DNA of 64,000 bases from Acidobacteriota bacterium (GTDB lineage Bacteria; Acidobacteriota; Terriglobia; Terriglobales; Acidobacteriaceae), in assembly GCA_021803035.1 (NCBI GenBank), contig JAJZME010000019.1, positions 1 to 64,000 of the forward strand, given 5' to 3'. Below, in pieces: positions 25,222 to 37,287 of the stretch (position 1 is its first letter; each line of letters starts with the position of its first letter). A model generated the notes under the pieces. The model saw only the letters and a program-made list of their open reading frames with translations, did no database searches and was not told the origin of the DNA. Made by a program: the position numbers and the translations under genes.

Positions 25222-26544
25222 ATGAGAGTTGTCGTGGGCGTCAGCGGCGGAATTGCCGCATACAAGGCGGCTGAACTGGTGCGCGCATTGCAGCGCCAGG
25301 CGCTGGAGGTCCATGTGGTGATGACCGAGGCGGCCTGCAGGTTTGTGCAGCCGCTTACCTTTGCTGCGCTTACGGGCCATAAGGTTATCACCAGCCTCTG
25401 GGAAGATGCAGGCGCGGCGGGCCAAGGGGTGAGCGAGCAGAGCGGCATCGATCACATTGCCGAGGCGCAGTGGGCCGATGCGCTGGTGGTTGCGCCGGCG
25501 ACAGCCAATGTTCTGGCCAAGTTTGCGCACGGCATCGCCGATGATTTTCTGACCACCATGTATCTGGCTACCACGGCGCCGGTGCTGGTGGCGCCAGCCA
25601 TGAACGTAAACATGTGGAACCACGCGGCTACGCAGGCGAATCTGGAGACTTTGCGCCAGCGCGGCGTGCGGGTTGTGGAGCCGGGCACGGGCGAGCTGGC
25701 CTGTGGCATGGTGGGCGCGGGGCGCATGGCAGAGCCGGAGGTCATTGCGGAGGCGGTGCTGGCCGCCATAGGCCGCCGCCACGATCTGGCCGGCGAAACA
25801 GTTCTCGTTACCGCGGGCGGCACGCGCGAAGCCCTGGATCCGGTTCGCTACCTGGGCAACCGCTCCAGCGGCAAGATGGGCTATGCGCTGGCTGAAGCCG
25901 CAAAGAGCCGCGGAGCCAGGGTGATTCTTGTCAGCGGTCCCACGGCATTGCATCCGCCGGCCCGCTGCGAAGTGGTGAAGGTCACGTCCGCGGAGCAGAT
26001 GCGCGAAGCGGTTCTGGACCGCATGAAGGAAGCCACGCTGGTGATTAAGGCCGCCGCCGTCGCCGACTATCGTCCAGTTGCAGTTTCGGCGCAGAAGCTG
26101 AAACGCAGCGGATCGCTGACCCTGGAGCTTGCGCCTACGGAAGACATTCTGGCGGAAGTGGTGCGCCGGCGGCGGCCCGGACAGATCATTGTGGGCTTTG
26201 CCGCTGAAACCGAAAACCGCATGGAAAACGGCCGCGCCAAGTTGCTGCGCAAAGGCGCCGACGCGATTGTGGTGAACGACGTGGCGGGCGAAGGCGTGGG
26301 CATCGATGCCGACGACAACGCAGCCACTTTCCTTACGCCGGCCACGGCCATCGAGCTGCCGCAGATGCAGAAGCGCCAACTCGCCGATCGCATTCTGGAC
26401 GAGATCCTGGTTCTGCGCCGGCCGCGTTCGCTGGTTGTGGAGATTGAGGGGCACGAAGATGCGCAGGCTGGCCAGGATCGCGTGCTGAAGGAATCCACTT
26501 CATCTTCTTCATTGGCTGCACGCCGGCAGCTTGTGGTGGAGTAA
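25222..26544 (+). CDS. coaBC: bifunctional phosphopantothenoylcysteine decarboxylase/synthase
   Basis: 440 residues. The CoaC part has the flavoprotein motif VVVGVSGGIAAYKAAELVRA, the substrate clamp VAPAMNVNMWNHAATQANL and GELACGMVGAGRMAEPE. The CoaB part starts VLVTAGGTREALDPVRYLGN and has RSSGKMGYALAEAA, KAAAVADYRP and IVGFAAETEN. It makes 4'-phosphopantetheine for CoA. Residues past about 400 (EIEGHEDAQAGQDRVLKEST) form an unusual tail. It follows rpoZ, the classic position, and is followed by a DNA glycosylase gene 6 bp downstream. Confidence 0.95.
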   Translation: MRVVVGVSGGIAAYKAAELVRALQRQALEVHVVMTEAACRFVQPLTFAALTGHKVITSLWEDAGAAGQGVSEQSGIDHIAEAQWADALVVAPATANVLAKFAHGIADDFLTTMYLATTAPVLVAPAMNVNMWNHAATQANLETLRQRGVRVVEPGTGELACGMVGAGRMAEPEVIAEAVLAAIGRRHDLAGETVLVTAGGTREALDPVRYLGNRSSGKMGYALAEAAKSRGARVILVSGPTALHPPARCEVVKVTSAEQMREAVLDRMKEATLVIKAAAVADYRPVAVSAQKLKRSGSLTLELAPTEDILAEVVRRRRPGQIIVGFAAETENRMENGRAKLLRKGADAIVVNDVAGEGVGIDADDNAATFLTPATAIELPQMQKRQLADRILDEILVLRRPRSLVVEIEGHEDAQAGQDRVLKESTSSSSLAARRQLVVE

Positions 26545-26549
26545 GAGGC

Positions 26550-27392
26550 GTGGCTGCCGCACTCGACCCCACAGCCCGCGAAGCGCTCGCCGAGCGGCTC
26601 CGTTTTTATCGTGATCTGGGCTTGACGCAGTTGTATCGCCGCGCGGTGGATCCTGCGCTGATGGCTACGCTTGCCGCTGCGAGCGAAGCACCGGCGCGGG
26701 CTGCAGAGAGCGCGGAACGGCAGGCCGCCGAACCAAATTTTTTCGGAGAGGAACCAGCTATTCCCGCACGCAAAGAATTTCCCCCGCCGCCTGAAATTGC
26801 CGCCGCCGTCGCCCCGGCCGAACGCGCCGCCGCGCTTCAGCTTATCCGCGAAGAGATTGGCGACTGCACGCGCTGCGCTCTGCACAAGGGCCGTCACACG
26901 ATCGTCTTTGCCGATGGCGATCCGAATGCGCGATTGATGTTTGTGGGTGAAGGCCCGGGCGCCGACGAGGACGCGCAGGGACTGCCTTTTGTGGGCCGGG
27001 CCGGACAACTGCTCAACAACATGATTGCCGCCATGGGCCTGAAGCGCGAGCAGGTTTACATTGCCAACGTGGTGAAGTGCCGGCCGCCGCAGAACCGCAC
27101 GCCGGAGCCGGACGAGGCCAACACCTGCAAGCAATTTCTCTTTCGCCAGATCGACGTGGTGCGGCCGCAGGTGCTGGTGGCGCTGGGCGCCACGGCGGCT
27201 ACCTATCTTCTGGGGCAGCGCCAGCCGCTGGCCGGGCTGCGCGGGCGCGTGCACGCGGTGCGGGGAGCAAGCCTCATCGTTACCTATCACCCGGCCTATC
27301 TGCTGCGCGATCCGCGGCAGAAGAAGGAAGCGTGGGCCGATTTGCAGATTGCCATGCGCGAGTTGGGGTTGAAGGCGCCCAAGCGAAGCTGA
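26550..27392 (+). CDS. family 4 uracil-DNA glycosylase
   Basis: 280 residues. An Ala/Pro-rich N-terminal extension (about 1-90) precedes the catalytic domain: [20 protein letters not shown] with two Fe-S cysteines, [53 protein letters not shown] with further cluster Cys, [14 protein letters not shown] and [18 protein letters not shown]. This is the [4Fe-4S] SPO1-polymerase-like Udg group that removes uracil from DNA. Start GTG at 26550. Likely the last gene of the msbA-coaBC run. Confidence 0.92.
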   Translation: MAAALDPTAREALAERLRFYRDLGLTQLYRRAVDPALMATLAAASEAPARAAESAERQAAEPNFFGEEPAIPARKEFPPPPEIAAAVAPAERAAALQLIREEIGDCTRCALHKGRHTIVFADGDPNARLMFVGEGPGADEDAQGLPFVGRAGQLLNNMIAAMGLKREQVYIANVVKCRPPQNRTPEPDEANTCKQFLFRQIDVVRPQVLVALGATAATYLLGQRQPLAGLRGRVHAVRGASLIVTYHPAYLLRDPRQKKEAWADLQIAMRELGLKAPKRS

Positions 27393-27561
27393 CGACAAAC
27401 GATTTGCCGCATGGAAGGCTGCGCAAATCGCGATGCCAGGCGGTTCGATGCGCGGGATGCTGAAGCGTCGCAAGGGCGCGCTCATGCCGAGGAGGTCAAG
27501 CTGAAATGCATGGCGGCCGGGCCTTGCTATAGTAGCAGGGTGCGTTGGCGGGCGGTACTCG

Positions 27562-28800
27562 ATGCGTAAGAGGGGAGTTGTGCACTGGCCGTGGCAGCCA
27601 GGACGCTTCGTACAATTTGTCGTGGCGGCGCGGCGTGTGGCGCAGATCGTGCGGGCGAAACACTGGTTTCCGCATGTTCCGCTGGCTTTGGCGCTGGCGT
27701 GGGCGGGGTTTATGCCGCTGCGGCGCGTCTTCACCGCGCAGAGCCAGGTGCTGCTGACGGAGTTTCCCCTTCACGTTCTGGATTTTCGCCCCGTAAGCAT
27801 GCCCTATGTGCTGATCGGCGTGGCCATGCTGGTGATGTCGGTCGGATTGCTGTTCCGATCGCGCTTCGCGTGGATTATCGCCATTGTGTTGACGTCGTCG
27901 CTGGTGCTGAGCGCGGCGATCGTTCATCACGGAGGCATCGCCGGGCTGATTTCGTACGACGGAGTCCTGCTGGCGGCGCTGCTGGCTTCTTATTCATGGT
28001 TCGACCGCAGCAGCCTGGCGGCAGGCACGCTTTTCGCGGTGACAAGCGCACTTCTGCTGCTGATTTACGCCGTGTTCGGCAGCCTTTACCTGGGCAGCCA
28101 GTTCTCGCCGCACATCAAAAACCTGGTAACGGCGCTCTATTTTTCCATCGTCACCATGAGCACGGTAGGCTACGGCGATATTACTCCGAAGACGATGGAC
28201 GCACGATTTTTTGCCATGTCGGTGATCGTTCTGGGGCTGACGTTGTTCGCCACTTCAGTGACCGCGATTGCAGGACCGATGATCGCCCGGCTGAGCGCAC
28301 CGAAGGAGAAACGCATGAAGCGCACGAATCATTTTATTGTGGTTGGCGCGACGCCTTTGGCCTACAACAGCTATCACGAATTCAAGAAGCGCAATCAGGA
28401 AGTGGTGCTGGTGATGCCTCAGCCGCCGGTTTCGGGCGATATCGAACCGAATGACCTGATCGTGGGGGATGCCAACAGCCTGGAGACGCTGCGGCGGGCC
28501 GGGGCGGACAAGGCCCAGGCGGTTCTGGCGATGCGCGCGGACGATTCAGATAATGCGTTCATCGTGCTGGCGGTGAAAGAGCTGAAGGGACGCGCGAAGA
28601 CCGTTGTTGCCATCAACGATATCAAGCACATGGAGCGCATCAAACTGGTGCAGGCGGACGTCGTGATCGCTCCCGAAGTGCTGGGAGGGGAACTGCTGGC
28701 CATGGTGCTGACCGGAGAGCCTATCACGAGCGATTTCGTGCTGGGCCGGTTCTTTCGGGACGGTAAATCGTCGCAGAAGAGGGAGGAGGCGAAGCCGTAG
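27562..28800 (+). CDS. Kch-like potassium channel with RCK domain
   Basis: 412 residues. Several membrane segments (for example VLIGVAMLVMSVGLLF, IAIVLTSSLVLSAAIV) lead to the pore and selectivity filter FSIVTMSTVGYGDITPKTMD, a final helix, then a cytosolic TrkA-N/RCK domain (HFIVVGATPLAYNSYHEFKK, RRAGADKAQAVLAMRADDSD, DIKHMERIKLVQADVVIAPE). Architecture and length match the E. coli Kch type. Expected role is ligand-regulated K+ flux across the inner membrane. The glycine pattern of the RCK nucleotide site is atypical (VGATPLAYNS rather than GxGxxG), as also seen in Kch. Confidence 0.88.
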   Translation: MRKRGVVHWPWQPGRFVQFVVAARRVAQIVRAKHWFPHVPLALALAWAGFMPLRRVFTAQSQVLLTEFPLHVLDFRPVSMPYVLIGVAMLVMSVGLLFRSRFAWIIAIVLTSSLVLSAAIVHHGGIAGLISYDGVLLAALLASYSWFDRSSLAAGTLFAVTSALLLLIYAVFGSLYLGSQFSPHIKNLVTALYFSIVTMSTVGYGDITPKTMDARFFAMSVIVLGLTLFATSVTAIAGPMIARLSAPKEKRMKRTNHFIVVGATPLAYNSYHEFKKRNQEVVLVMPQPPVSGDIEPNDLIVGDANSLETLRRAGADKAQAVLAMRADDSDNAFIVLAVKELKGRAKTVVAINDIKHMERIKLVQADVVIAPEVLGGELLAMVLTGEPITSDFVLGRFFRDGKSSQKREEAKP

Positions 28801-28909
28801 GACGCATTCCGGGAGGCACGGCATGAATAATTTTTCCCGTCCGGAGTTCGCGGAAGCCTATTATTAGAGCACAACAAAAAAATCGTTCGCTCTTTGTAAG
28901 GAGAAACAG

Positions 28910-30187
28910 ATGGCTATTCTCCGCAGCCTGCTGGGTATGTGTGCGCTGCTTGCGATCGCTTTCGCATTTTCCACCAACCGCCGCCGTGTTCGCCCGCGGG
29001 TTGTGTTTGCGGCGCTGCTATCGCAGATTGCCATCGGAGCCTTTGTTCTGTTTGTGCCGCTCGGCAAGGAGATTCTGGATGCAGCGGCCGGCGGCGTGAA
29101 CCGCGTGCTCAATTATGGCGAGAGCGGCATCCAGTTCATGTTTGGCGGGCTGGTGGGCACGAAAATGACGCAGCTATTTGGCAGCGACGGCTATGTCTTT
29201 GCCTTTCGCGTGCTGCCGGCGATCATCTTTGTCACGTCGCTGATCTCGGTGCTTTATTACGCCGGAGTGATGAAGTGGGTGGTGATTACGCTGGGCTCCA
29301 TCTTCCACAAGGTCATCGGAGTGTCGAAGATTGAATCGTTTTCGGCGGCTTCGACCATCTTTCTCGGCCAGAGCGAGATGCCGGCCATGGTCAAGCCGTT
29401 TATCAAGAAGATGAGCGGGCCGGAGCTGTTCGCGGTGATGTCGAGCGGCATGGCGTCGGTGGCGGGCTCGGTGCTGGCGGGCTACGCCGGGCTGGGCGTG
29501 AAGATGGAGTATCTGCTGGCCGCGTCGTTCATGGCGATTCCCGGCGGCCTGCTGTTTGCCAAGATCATTTGCCCCACGGTGGAGGAGAGCGAAGCGGAGT
29601 TCAAGCACATCGATTTCGACGAGCACCGCCCCGCGAACCTGATCGACGCTGCCGCTTCGGGCGTGACCGTGGGCCTGCAGATCGCCGTCAACGTGGGCGC
29701 CATGCTGATCGCGTTCATTGGGCTGATTGCACTGGCCGATGCTGTCACGGGCGGCATTTTCGGGTGGTTCGGGCATCCGCAGTGGACACTTGAGTACCTG
29801 CTGGGCGTGCTGTTTGCGCCGCTGGCGTGGCTGATCGGCGTGCCCTGGAACCATGCGGAGATCGCAGGCAGTTTCCTGGGGCAGAAGCTGATCCTGAACG
29901 AATTTGTTGCGTATGTGCATCTGTCCCCTTACCTGCAAGGCGCGGCGGCGGTGGCCAAGGCCGGGCTGCAGGTGCTCGACCCAAGAACACTGGCGATCAT
30001 CTCCTTTGCGCTTTGCGGCTTTGCCAACTTCTCGTCCATTGCGATTTTGATTGGCGGATTTTCTGTGGTCGCGCCGGAGCGGCGGTCGGAGGTGACGCGC
30101 TACGGCTTGCGGGTGGTGGCGGCGGGCACGCTGTCAAACCTGATGAGCGCCACGATTGCGGGGATTTTTCTGTCGCTGCATTGGTGA
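28910..30187 (+). CDS. nupC: concentrative nucleoside transporter NupC family
   Basis: 425 residues. Typical CNT order: ILDAAAGGVNRVLNYGESGI with QFMFGGLVG, FAFRVLPAIIFVTSLISVLY, the core motif FLGQSEMPAMVKPFIKKMS, MSSGMASVAGSVLAGYAGLG, LIGVPWNHAEIAGSFLGQKL and ISFALCGFANFSSIAILIGG. It imports nucleosides with H+ or Na+. A strong AAGGAGAAACAG precedes the ATG. It stands alone 110 bp after the K+ channel. Confidence 0.95.
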   Translation: MAILRSLLGMCALLAIAFAFSTNRRRVRPRVVFAALLSQIAIGAFVLFVPLGKEILDAAAGGVNRVLNYGESGIQFMFGGLVGTKMTQLFGSDGYVFAFRVLPAIIFVTSLISVLYYAGVMKWVVITLGSIFHKVIGVSKIESFSAASTIFLGQSEMPAMVKPFIKKMSGPELFAVMSSGMASVAGSVLAGYAGLGVKMEYLLAASFMAIPGGLLFAKIICPTVEESEAEFKHIDFDEHRPANLIDAAASGVTVGLQIAVNVGAMLIAFIGLIALADAVTGGIFGWFGHPQWTLEYLLGVLFAPLAWLIGVPWNHAEIAGSFLGQKLILNEFVAYVHLSPYLQGAAAVAKAGLQVLDPRTLAIISFALCGFANFSSIAILIGGFSVVAPERRSEVTRYGLRVVAAGTLSNLMSATIAGIFLSLHW

Positions 30188-30292
30188 GGGCGCGGCGTTG
30201 GGCTGAGGTGCTTGGGGCAGCCGTTCAACACCGGCGAAATGTTCGGTAGCTGGGGTCGAATAAGCCCATCTGTCTCTGGAGGGCTTATCCAT

Positions 30293-30514
30293 ATGGTAAC
30301 GATAGAGCAAGTCAAGAATGTTCCCTCTGTGGAGGATTGGACGCACATGATGCAGACTGCCTCACTAGCAGAAGGAATCAAGCTGTGGCAGTTGTCGATT
30401 GAATGCCTGGACGCAACCAATAGCCAAGATCAGGAAGGATGGGGAAGACGAATTGGCATCGCTGAGCGCGTGCTTAGAGAGCGCGGTATTCCTTTGCACC
30501 CGGAATCCGAATAA
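30293..30514 (+). CDS. small hypothetical protein (73 aa)
   Basis: MVTIEQVKNVPSVEDWTHMM, SLAEGIKLWQLSIECLDATN, then GRRIGIAERVLRERGIPLHP. Mostly helical and amphipathic, no signal. GGAGG lies 10 nt before the ATG. No family recognised. It is bounded downstream by the opposite-strand tRNA-Pro. Confidence 0.55.
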   Translation: MVTIEQVKNVPSVEDWTHMMQTASLAEGIKLWQLSIECLDATNSQDQEGWGRRIGIAERVLRERGIPLHPESE

Positions 30515-30608
30515 CGCATTCGGCAACGCAAAAAACACTTGCAAAATGACCCCTTGGCGAGACAATTCCAGAACGGGGTGAATGCTTGTAATTGATTGAT
30601 TCTAAAGA

Positions 30609-30685
<77 letters not shown>

Positions 30686-30840
30686 AACGTTCATTGCGGG
30701 AGCGCATGGGTGGGGCGCGGCCTGGCGCGTTTTGTCCCCTGATGCGCTTGAACCAGTGTAGCAGAATCAACGGCCGCGCGGCGTTCGCGCCACAGCTCGG
30801 AAAGACCGGGAGCAAACCAGAGAACCATGCCGCGAGATGC

Positions 30841-31464
30841 TCAGTCGCTTTTCCTGGAACCGGCGGATCGCGGCAGTTCCAGTTCGACCAGAGTAAAGCG
30901 GGTCTCGCCCGGCTGTGAACTCTCAAATCCAACAATGTGCTGATCACGCTCGGAGCCAGCCTTCAATTCAAAGCCGGCGTGGCCCGATTTGTATCCGTAA
31001 CTTTCGCCGTTTGCGTCAATCTTCACTGGGGGGTGGCCGTTGTCATCGCAGGTCAAGCCTCCCGCAGTTTTGGTGGGTGTGCCAACCGGCGCGTTGTCCT
31101 GGCAGGTGAGCACGTCGCCATAGCCGCTCAGGGCATTCTTGTAGAAGGCAACAACTTTCTGCTGCGGGTCCGTCGTGGTGTAGGAAGCCACCTTCACGCG
31201 CATCTCCCAATCGCCGAAGCCCATGCGCACATCAGCCGACTTGTGCCGTTCATCGTGCTTGACCAACTGCGCGCCTGGGTAAGCCGGAAGACCCACATCA
31301 GCGGCTGTGGTTTGGCCGGTTGTTACATGCACGCCGCCGAAAGGCGTGTCTACCCGGACATTCTTGCTCGCGCCGTTCGCTGACTTATCCACGCGGACTT
31401 TGCATCCGGCCGTCCACGCAACCAACACGAGGCCCGCAAGCAGGATTGTGACTCTGCGCATCAT
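30841..31464 (-). CDS. putative lipoprotein, unknown function
   Basis: About 207 residues. MMRRVTILLAGLVLVAWTAG-C is a type II signal with the lipobox TAGC. The body contains VRVDTPFGGVHVTTGQ, DVGLPAYPGAQLVKH, a region like 'ASYTTTDPQQKVVAFYKNAL' that resembles domains following soluble-substrate or sensor lipoproteins, and KAGSERDQHIVGFESSQPGE. AAGAGG sits 9 nt before the chosen ATG pair (31464/31461). Probably anchored to the inner or outer membrane. No enzyme motif seen. Confidence 0.7.
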   Translation of the reverse strand: MMRRVTILLAGLVLVAWTAGCKVRVDKSANGASKNVRVDTPFGGVHVTTGQTTAADVGLPAYPGAQLVKHDERHKSADVRMGFGDWEMRVKVASYTTTDPQQKVVAFYKNALSGYGDVLTCQDNAPVGTPTKTAGGLTCDDNGHPPVKIDANGESYGYKSGHAGFELKAGSERDQHIVGFESSQPGETRFTLVELELPRSAGSRKSD

Positions 31465-31645
31465 GGCAATCATCCTCTTGCGCAAGTTATACGCCGCGGC
31501 GTAGCAAATCGTTCCGAGAATTTCCCGGAGGCTGGCCGCGCGTGCATGGTGCGACGACACTCGATTCGTCACCCATCACTCAGGCCCACGCGCGGCAGGG
31601 GCCCGGCCTGCGACATTAATCGAGAATGCCGGGCTCCCCGTTGCT

Positions 31646-33730
31646 TTACCATACGCGGCAGGAACGCACCGGGTACATGGGCTGGCCCTTTGTGCACGCA
31701 AAGGCCCTGCCAAAGGCGCCGAAGTTCTGGACCGTACCGTTCACGCGCCATTTGCCGGGCGAGTGCGGATCGACCAGCGCTCCCTGGCGCGCCGCAGCGT
31801 CGGTTTCGTTCTGGCACCAGACCTGGGCAAAGCTCAGGAAATAGCGCTGTGCCTCGGTGTAGCCGTCGATCTTCTCCTCCATCGACATGCCTTCGGCCGC
31901 CAGCGTGGACTCCAGCGCCATGTAGGCGATGCGGAGTCCGCCGTTGTCGGCGGTGTTCTCGCCCAGGGTCAGCCGACCGTTGAGGTACTGCGCGGGCGTC
32001 TTGCCCTGCGCCGGTGCGGCCACGAACTTGCTGTACTCGTCGGCGATACAGCTGGTCCGCGCGTCGAATGCCTTGTGATCGGCGGCTGTCCACCAGTCGC
32101 GCAGATTGCCCTTGCCGTCGTACTGCGAGCCCTGGTCATCGAAGCCGTGCGTCATCTCGTGGCCGATCACCACGCCGATGCCGCCGAAGTTCACCGCCGC
32201 GTCCGCCTTAAAGTCAAAGAACGGCGGCTGCAGGATGCCGGCGGGGAAGTTGATGTCATTGAACGAGGGATCGTAGTAAGCGTTGACCGTGGGCGGAGTC
32301 ATGTCCCATTCCTTCTCGTCCACGGGCTTGCCCAGCTTGGCGTAGTTGTAATTCCGCTCGTAGACATTGCTCGAATGGAGGTTGGCGATGAGAGTGGTCC
32401 GGTTCACCTTGACGCTCGAGTAGTCGCGCCACTTGTCGGGATAGCCGATCTTCCTGCGTATCATGGCCAGTTTCTGCGCGGCCGCCTCTTTGGTGGCTTC
32501 GCTCATCCAGGGCAGCGTTTTGATGTCGGCGCCCAGCGCATTTTCGAGCGCCGTCACCATCTTTTCGGTCCGATCCCTGGCTTGAGGCGGGAAGTTCTGC
32601 TTCACCCAGTCCTGGCCCACGGCTTCGCCCAGCGCCTGGTCGGTCAGTGAGGTACACATCTTCCAGCGCGGCCTGGGCTGTTGCTGCCCAGCCAGCGTGC
32701 GCCTGAAAAAAGCAAAGTTTTCGTCGTAGAAGGCCGTGGGGAGAAACTCCGCCTGGCCGTGCAGAACGTGCCAGCGCAGATAGCTCTTCCACGCAGCCAG
32801 CGGCTCAGTTGCGATCAGCGTGTTCAGCGACTTGAAGAACTCCGGCGTGCCCACATTCAAGGTGCTGAAAGGGCGGATGCCGCTCTTCCAGAAATAGGTG
32901 GTCCAGGCGAAGTTCGGAGTGAGCTTTTCCAGCTCCGCCAAGGTGTAAATGTGATAGCGGTTCTCCGGCTGCCGCAGGGCCGTGCGGCTGATGGCAGCCT
33001 TGGCCATGGCCGTCTCGATCTGCATCACCGCCGCGGCTTCTCTGGCTGCCTCTTGCGGCGTATCGCCGGCCAGCGCGAACATCTTCGTTACATGCGCTAC
33101 ATACTCGGCGCGGATGGTCTTGAAGTGCGGCGAATCCACTAGATAATAGTCGCGGTCAGGCAGCGAAAGCCCGCCCTGGAAGAGCACAGCAATCTGCTTT
33201 GAGGAATTCTTGTCGTCCTGGGCCACGCCAAACTCGAAGAATCCGTCCGGCGTTCCCTGGTTCTCCAGTTCGCTGAGCAGCGAGGCGAGTTGGCTGGGAC
33301 TGGTGAGCGCGTCGATCTCCTTCCATGACGACTCGATGGGCTTGAGCCCCGCCTTTTGGATCGCCGCGGTATTCATGCAGGCAGCATAAAAGTCGCCATA
33401 CTTCTTTTGGAGCGGCGTCCTGGGATCGTTGGCGGCGGCGTTCAGATCCTTCCACAGCAGATAGCGATTCCGCTCCTGCACCAGCGAAAAGGAGCGGAAC
33501 CAGCGCACCTGGTCGGCCGGAACAGGATTGTTCTTTATCCAGTTGCCGCAGGCGTACTGGTAGAAATCCACGCAGGGGTTGACGGATTTGTCGATGGCTG
33601 CGGGGTCGAAGCTTTTCACGGCAGCGACCGGCTCGGGTTTTGAATCGCTGGTCTGCGAGGCCGCAGGTGCCTGCGCAAATACGGTCGCGGTCGCCAGCAG
33701 CAGGAAAGAAACAAGATCAATGCGCTTCAT
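31646..33730 (-). CDS. M13-family metalloendopeptidase (neprilysin/PepO-like)
   Basis: 694 residues with a signal peptide (MKRIDLVSFLLLATATVFAQ). Peptidase M13 N-domain starts SVNPCVDFYQYACGNWIKNN. The zinc site is VVIGHEMTHGFDDQGSQYDG (HExxH), with the third ligand Glu in LGENTADNGGLRIAY; NAYYDPSFNDINFPAGILQP and the C-terminal PVRSCRVW ending are standard. It likely degrades oligopeptides in the periplasm or outside the cell. Several paralogues per genome are usual in Acidobacteriota. Stand-alone gene. Confidence 0.95.
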   Translation of the reverse strand: MKRIDLVSFLLLATATVFAQAPAASQTSDSKPEPVAAVKSFDPAAIDKSVNPCVDFYQYACGNWIKNNPVPADQVRWFRSFSLVQERNRYLLWKDLNAAANDPRTPLQKKYGDFYAACMNTAAIQKAGLKPIESSWKEIDALTSPSQLASLLSELENQGTPDGFFEFGVAQDDKNSSKQIAVLFQGGLSLPDRDYYLVDSPHFKTIRAEYVAHVTKMFALAGDTPQEAAREAAAVMQIETAMAKAAISRTALRQPENRYHIYTLAELEKLTPNFAWTTYFWKSGIRPFSTLNVGTPEFFKSLNTLIATEPLAAWKSYLRWHVLHGQAEFLPTAFYDENFAFFRRTLAGQQQPRPRWKMCTSLTDQALGEAVGQDWVKQNFPPQARDRTEKMVTALENALGADIKTLPWMSEATKEAAAQKLAMIRRKIGYPDKWRDYSSVKVNRTTLIANLHSSNVYERNYNYAKLGKPVDEKEWDMTPPTVNAYYDPSFNDINFPAGILQPPFFDFKADAAVNFGGIGVVIGHEMTHGFDDQGSQYDGKGNLRDWWTAADHKAFDARTSCIADEYSKFVAAPAQGKTPAQYLNGRLTLGENTADNGGLRIAYMALESTLAAEGMSMEEKIDGYTEAQRYFLSFAQVWCQNETDAAARQGALVDPHSPGKWRVNGTVQNFGAFGRAFACTKGQPMYPVRSCRVW

Positions 33731-33950
33731 CGGAGCGTCCTTCCGGAAATATTGCTGCCCGGCCTGTCCAGCAGTATGCTGTGGGCCTTTTGCCGGGATA
33801 CAAGGGGTACACCGGCAGGCAGTTCCGTGTGGATTGTGTTGCTTAGCAGCCTATCACGGCGAGGCGCGATAGTATACGCAGTCTGCGCTCAATTTCCAGG
33901 CGAACGGTTCCGTTCTTTACACACTGCCCGCCGCCCTGCCACACTAAAAC

Positions 33951-35501
<1,551 letters not shown>

Positions 35502-35504
35502 GGG

Positions 35505-36095
35505 CTACTGCCCTTCGGGCAGTGGCCCGCGCAGCGCCGCCAATTCCTTGCTCAGCGCATCGAGCCGCGCCAGCAGCTCGGCATGATGCTTGTCGGTGAT
35601 GGAGGGGTCGAACGCCTCCACATAGAAGGTGCCGTTCGGCTCGAGCTCGCATTTGCGCACCTGGTGAAATCCCTCGAAGCCCTGGCGATGCACCACCGCC
35701 AGCAGTTCCTCGCGCGTAAGCGATTCGCGCTCCAGAGCTTTCCTGTCGACCTGGCCATCGCGAATCAGCAGCGTGGCACGGCCTTCCAGCAGAAAATCGA
35801 GGCGCTTTGAACGAAAGGCGGTCTGCACCACCAACCAGTTGATGGCCAGCAGGGCAAAGGCGCCGATGACGCCGCCTGTCACCGAGTTGTCGTTGCCGAT
35901 GATGGCGTTCTGCACGGTATTCGCCAGCGACAGTAGCACAACCAGATCGAAGGGATTCAGTTGCGCCAGCTCCCGCTTGCCGAACAGGCGCAATAGCACC
36001 ACCAGAACCAGGTAGACAATGACAGGTCGAAGCAGCTTCTCCAGAATGGGAAGACGCAGATGAAACATCTGCTCGAAGATGACGGAGTGTCCCAT
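35505..36095 (-). CDS. DUF421 (YetF-type) membrane protein
   Basis: 196 residues. Three N-terminal membrane helices (LRPVIVYLVLVVLLRLFGKR, QLNPFDLVVLLSLANTVQNA, VIGAFALLAINWLVVQTAFR), then the YetF domain: LEGRATLLIRDGQVDRKALE, SLTREELLAVVHRQGFEGFH and ELEPNGTFYVEAFDPS. Family role is unknown; Bacillus members affect spore and membrane properties. The C-terminus is a short predicted coiled coil (HHAELLARLDALSKELAALR). Start ATG 36095 precedes the first helix; its ribosome-binding site is weak. Confidence 0.85.
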   Translation of the reverse strand: MGHSVIFEQMFHLRLPILEKLLRPVIVYLVLVVLLRLFGKRELAQLNPFDLVVLLSLANTVQNAIIGNDNSVTGGVIGAFALLAINWLVVQTAFRSKRLDFLLEGRATLLIRDGQVDRKALERESLTREELLAVVHRQGFEGFHQVRKCELEPNGTFYVEAFDPSITDKHHAELLARLDALSKELAALRGPLPEGQ

Positions 36096-36187
36096 GAAAA
36101 TGAGGATAGGTGGCGCACCTTCCAGTTTCCAGTCAAATTCGATTGGCCGCTGTGGATTTTGCCGAAGCGGAATCCGTTTTCCGCCCT

Positions 36188-37126
36188 TCAGACGGCCGCT
36201 GCGGCCTTGCTTTTGAAGTAATCGAGCGACTTCGCCAGCCCCTCCCGGAGCGGAATGCGCGGCTCCCATCCCAGCAGCCTGCGGGCCTTGGCGATATCGG
36301 GGCAGCGCCGCGTCGGGTCGTCGACCGGCAGCGGCTCGAATTTAAGTTCGCTCTTTGAGCCCGTCACTTCCAGCACCGTCTGCGCGCACTCGAGAATCGT
36401 GAACTCTCCCGGGTTGCCGAGATTCACAGGCAGGTGCTCGTCTGAACGCGCGAGCAAAATGAAGCCACGGATCAGGTCGTCGACAAAGCAGAAGCTGCGC
36501 GTCTGGCGGCCATCGCCGTAGATGGTCAGTGGCTCGCCGCGCAGCGCCTGCATGACGAAGTTGGAGATGACGCGGCCGTCAGAGGGGTGCAGGCGCGGGC
36601 CATAGGTGTTGAAGATGCGGGCCAGATGGGTGTTCACGCCGCGCGCGCGATGGTAAGCCATCACCAGCGCCTCGGAAAAGCGCTTGGACTCGTCATAGAC
36701 GGAGCGCGGCCCGATGGGATTCACATGGCCCCAATATTCTTCCCTTTGCGGATGCTCGAGCGGATCGCCGTAACACTCTGAAGTGGAAGCGTGCAGAAAG
36801 CCAGCGCCGTAATGCGCCGCCAGCTCCAGCATGTTCCCGGTTCCCGCGGAGCCTACTCGGAGTGTCTCAAGAGGCAGGCGCAGGTATTCGGGCGGGCTGG
36901 CGGGCGAGGCAAGGTTGAAGACGTAGTCCACTGGCCCCGGCTCGAAGGGCTGGCAAATATCCCGCTCCTCGAACTGGAAGCGCGGCTCGTGCTTCAGATG
37001 AGCCAGATTTTCCGCCGAGCCGGTTGCGAAGTTGTCGACGCCGATCACCGTATGGCCTTCGGCCAGCAGGCGGTCGGTCAGATGAGAACCCAAAAACCCG
37101 GCAGCGCCGGTCACAAGTACGCGCAT
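36188..37126 (-). CDS. UDP-glucuronate decarboxylase (UDP-xylose synthase)
   Basis: 312-residue extended [23 protein letters not shown] (NAD site), [40 protein letters not shown], catalytic [17 protein letters not shown] (Y-x3-K), [20 protein letters not shown] and [20 protein letters not shown]. These are hallmarks of UXS, which converts UDP-glucuronate to UDP-xylose. The next gene upstream on the same strand is UDP-glucose dehydrogenase, so together they run UDP-glucose to UDP-xylose, a donor for capsule or LPS glycans. Confidence 0.92.
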   Translation of the reverse strand: MRVLVTGAAGFLGSHLTDRLLAEGHTVIGVDNFATGSAENLAHLKHEPRFQFEERDICQPFEPGPVDYVFNLASPASPPEYLRLPLETLRVGSAGTGNMLELAAHYGAGFLHASTSECYGDPLEHPQREEYWGHVNPIGPRSVYDESKRFSEALVMAYHRARGVNTHLARIFNTYGPRLHPSDGRVISNFVMQALRGEPLTIYGDGRQTRSFCFVDDLIRGFILLARSDEHLPVNLGNPGEFTILECAQTVLEVTGSKSELKFEPLPVDDPTRRCPDIAKARRLLGWEPRIPLREGLAKSLDYFKSKAAAAV

Positions 37127-37287
37127 GATGCGGTAGCCTACTCCTCAAAATCCGCGGCACAAGCAGCAACCGCCGCAGTGATAACCAACCGATGATTCAA
37201 CATACATGAGCCCGAGGAATCAGGAACTCCTTTTCCGAAATGAGCTCTGCTTACCCCGGTCAAAGCCGGTACATAAATCGCCTGTTC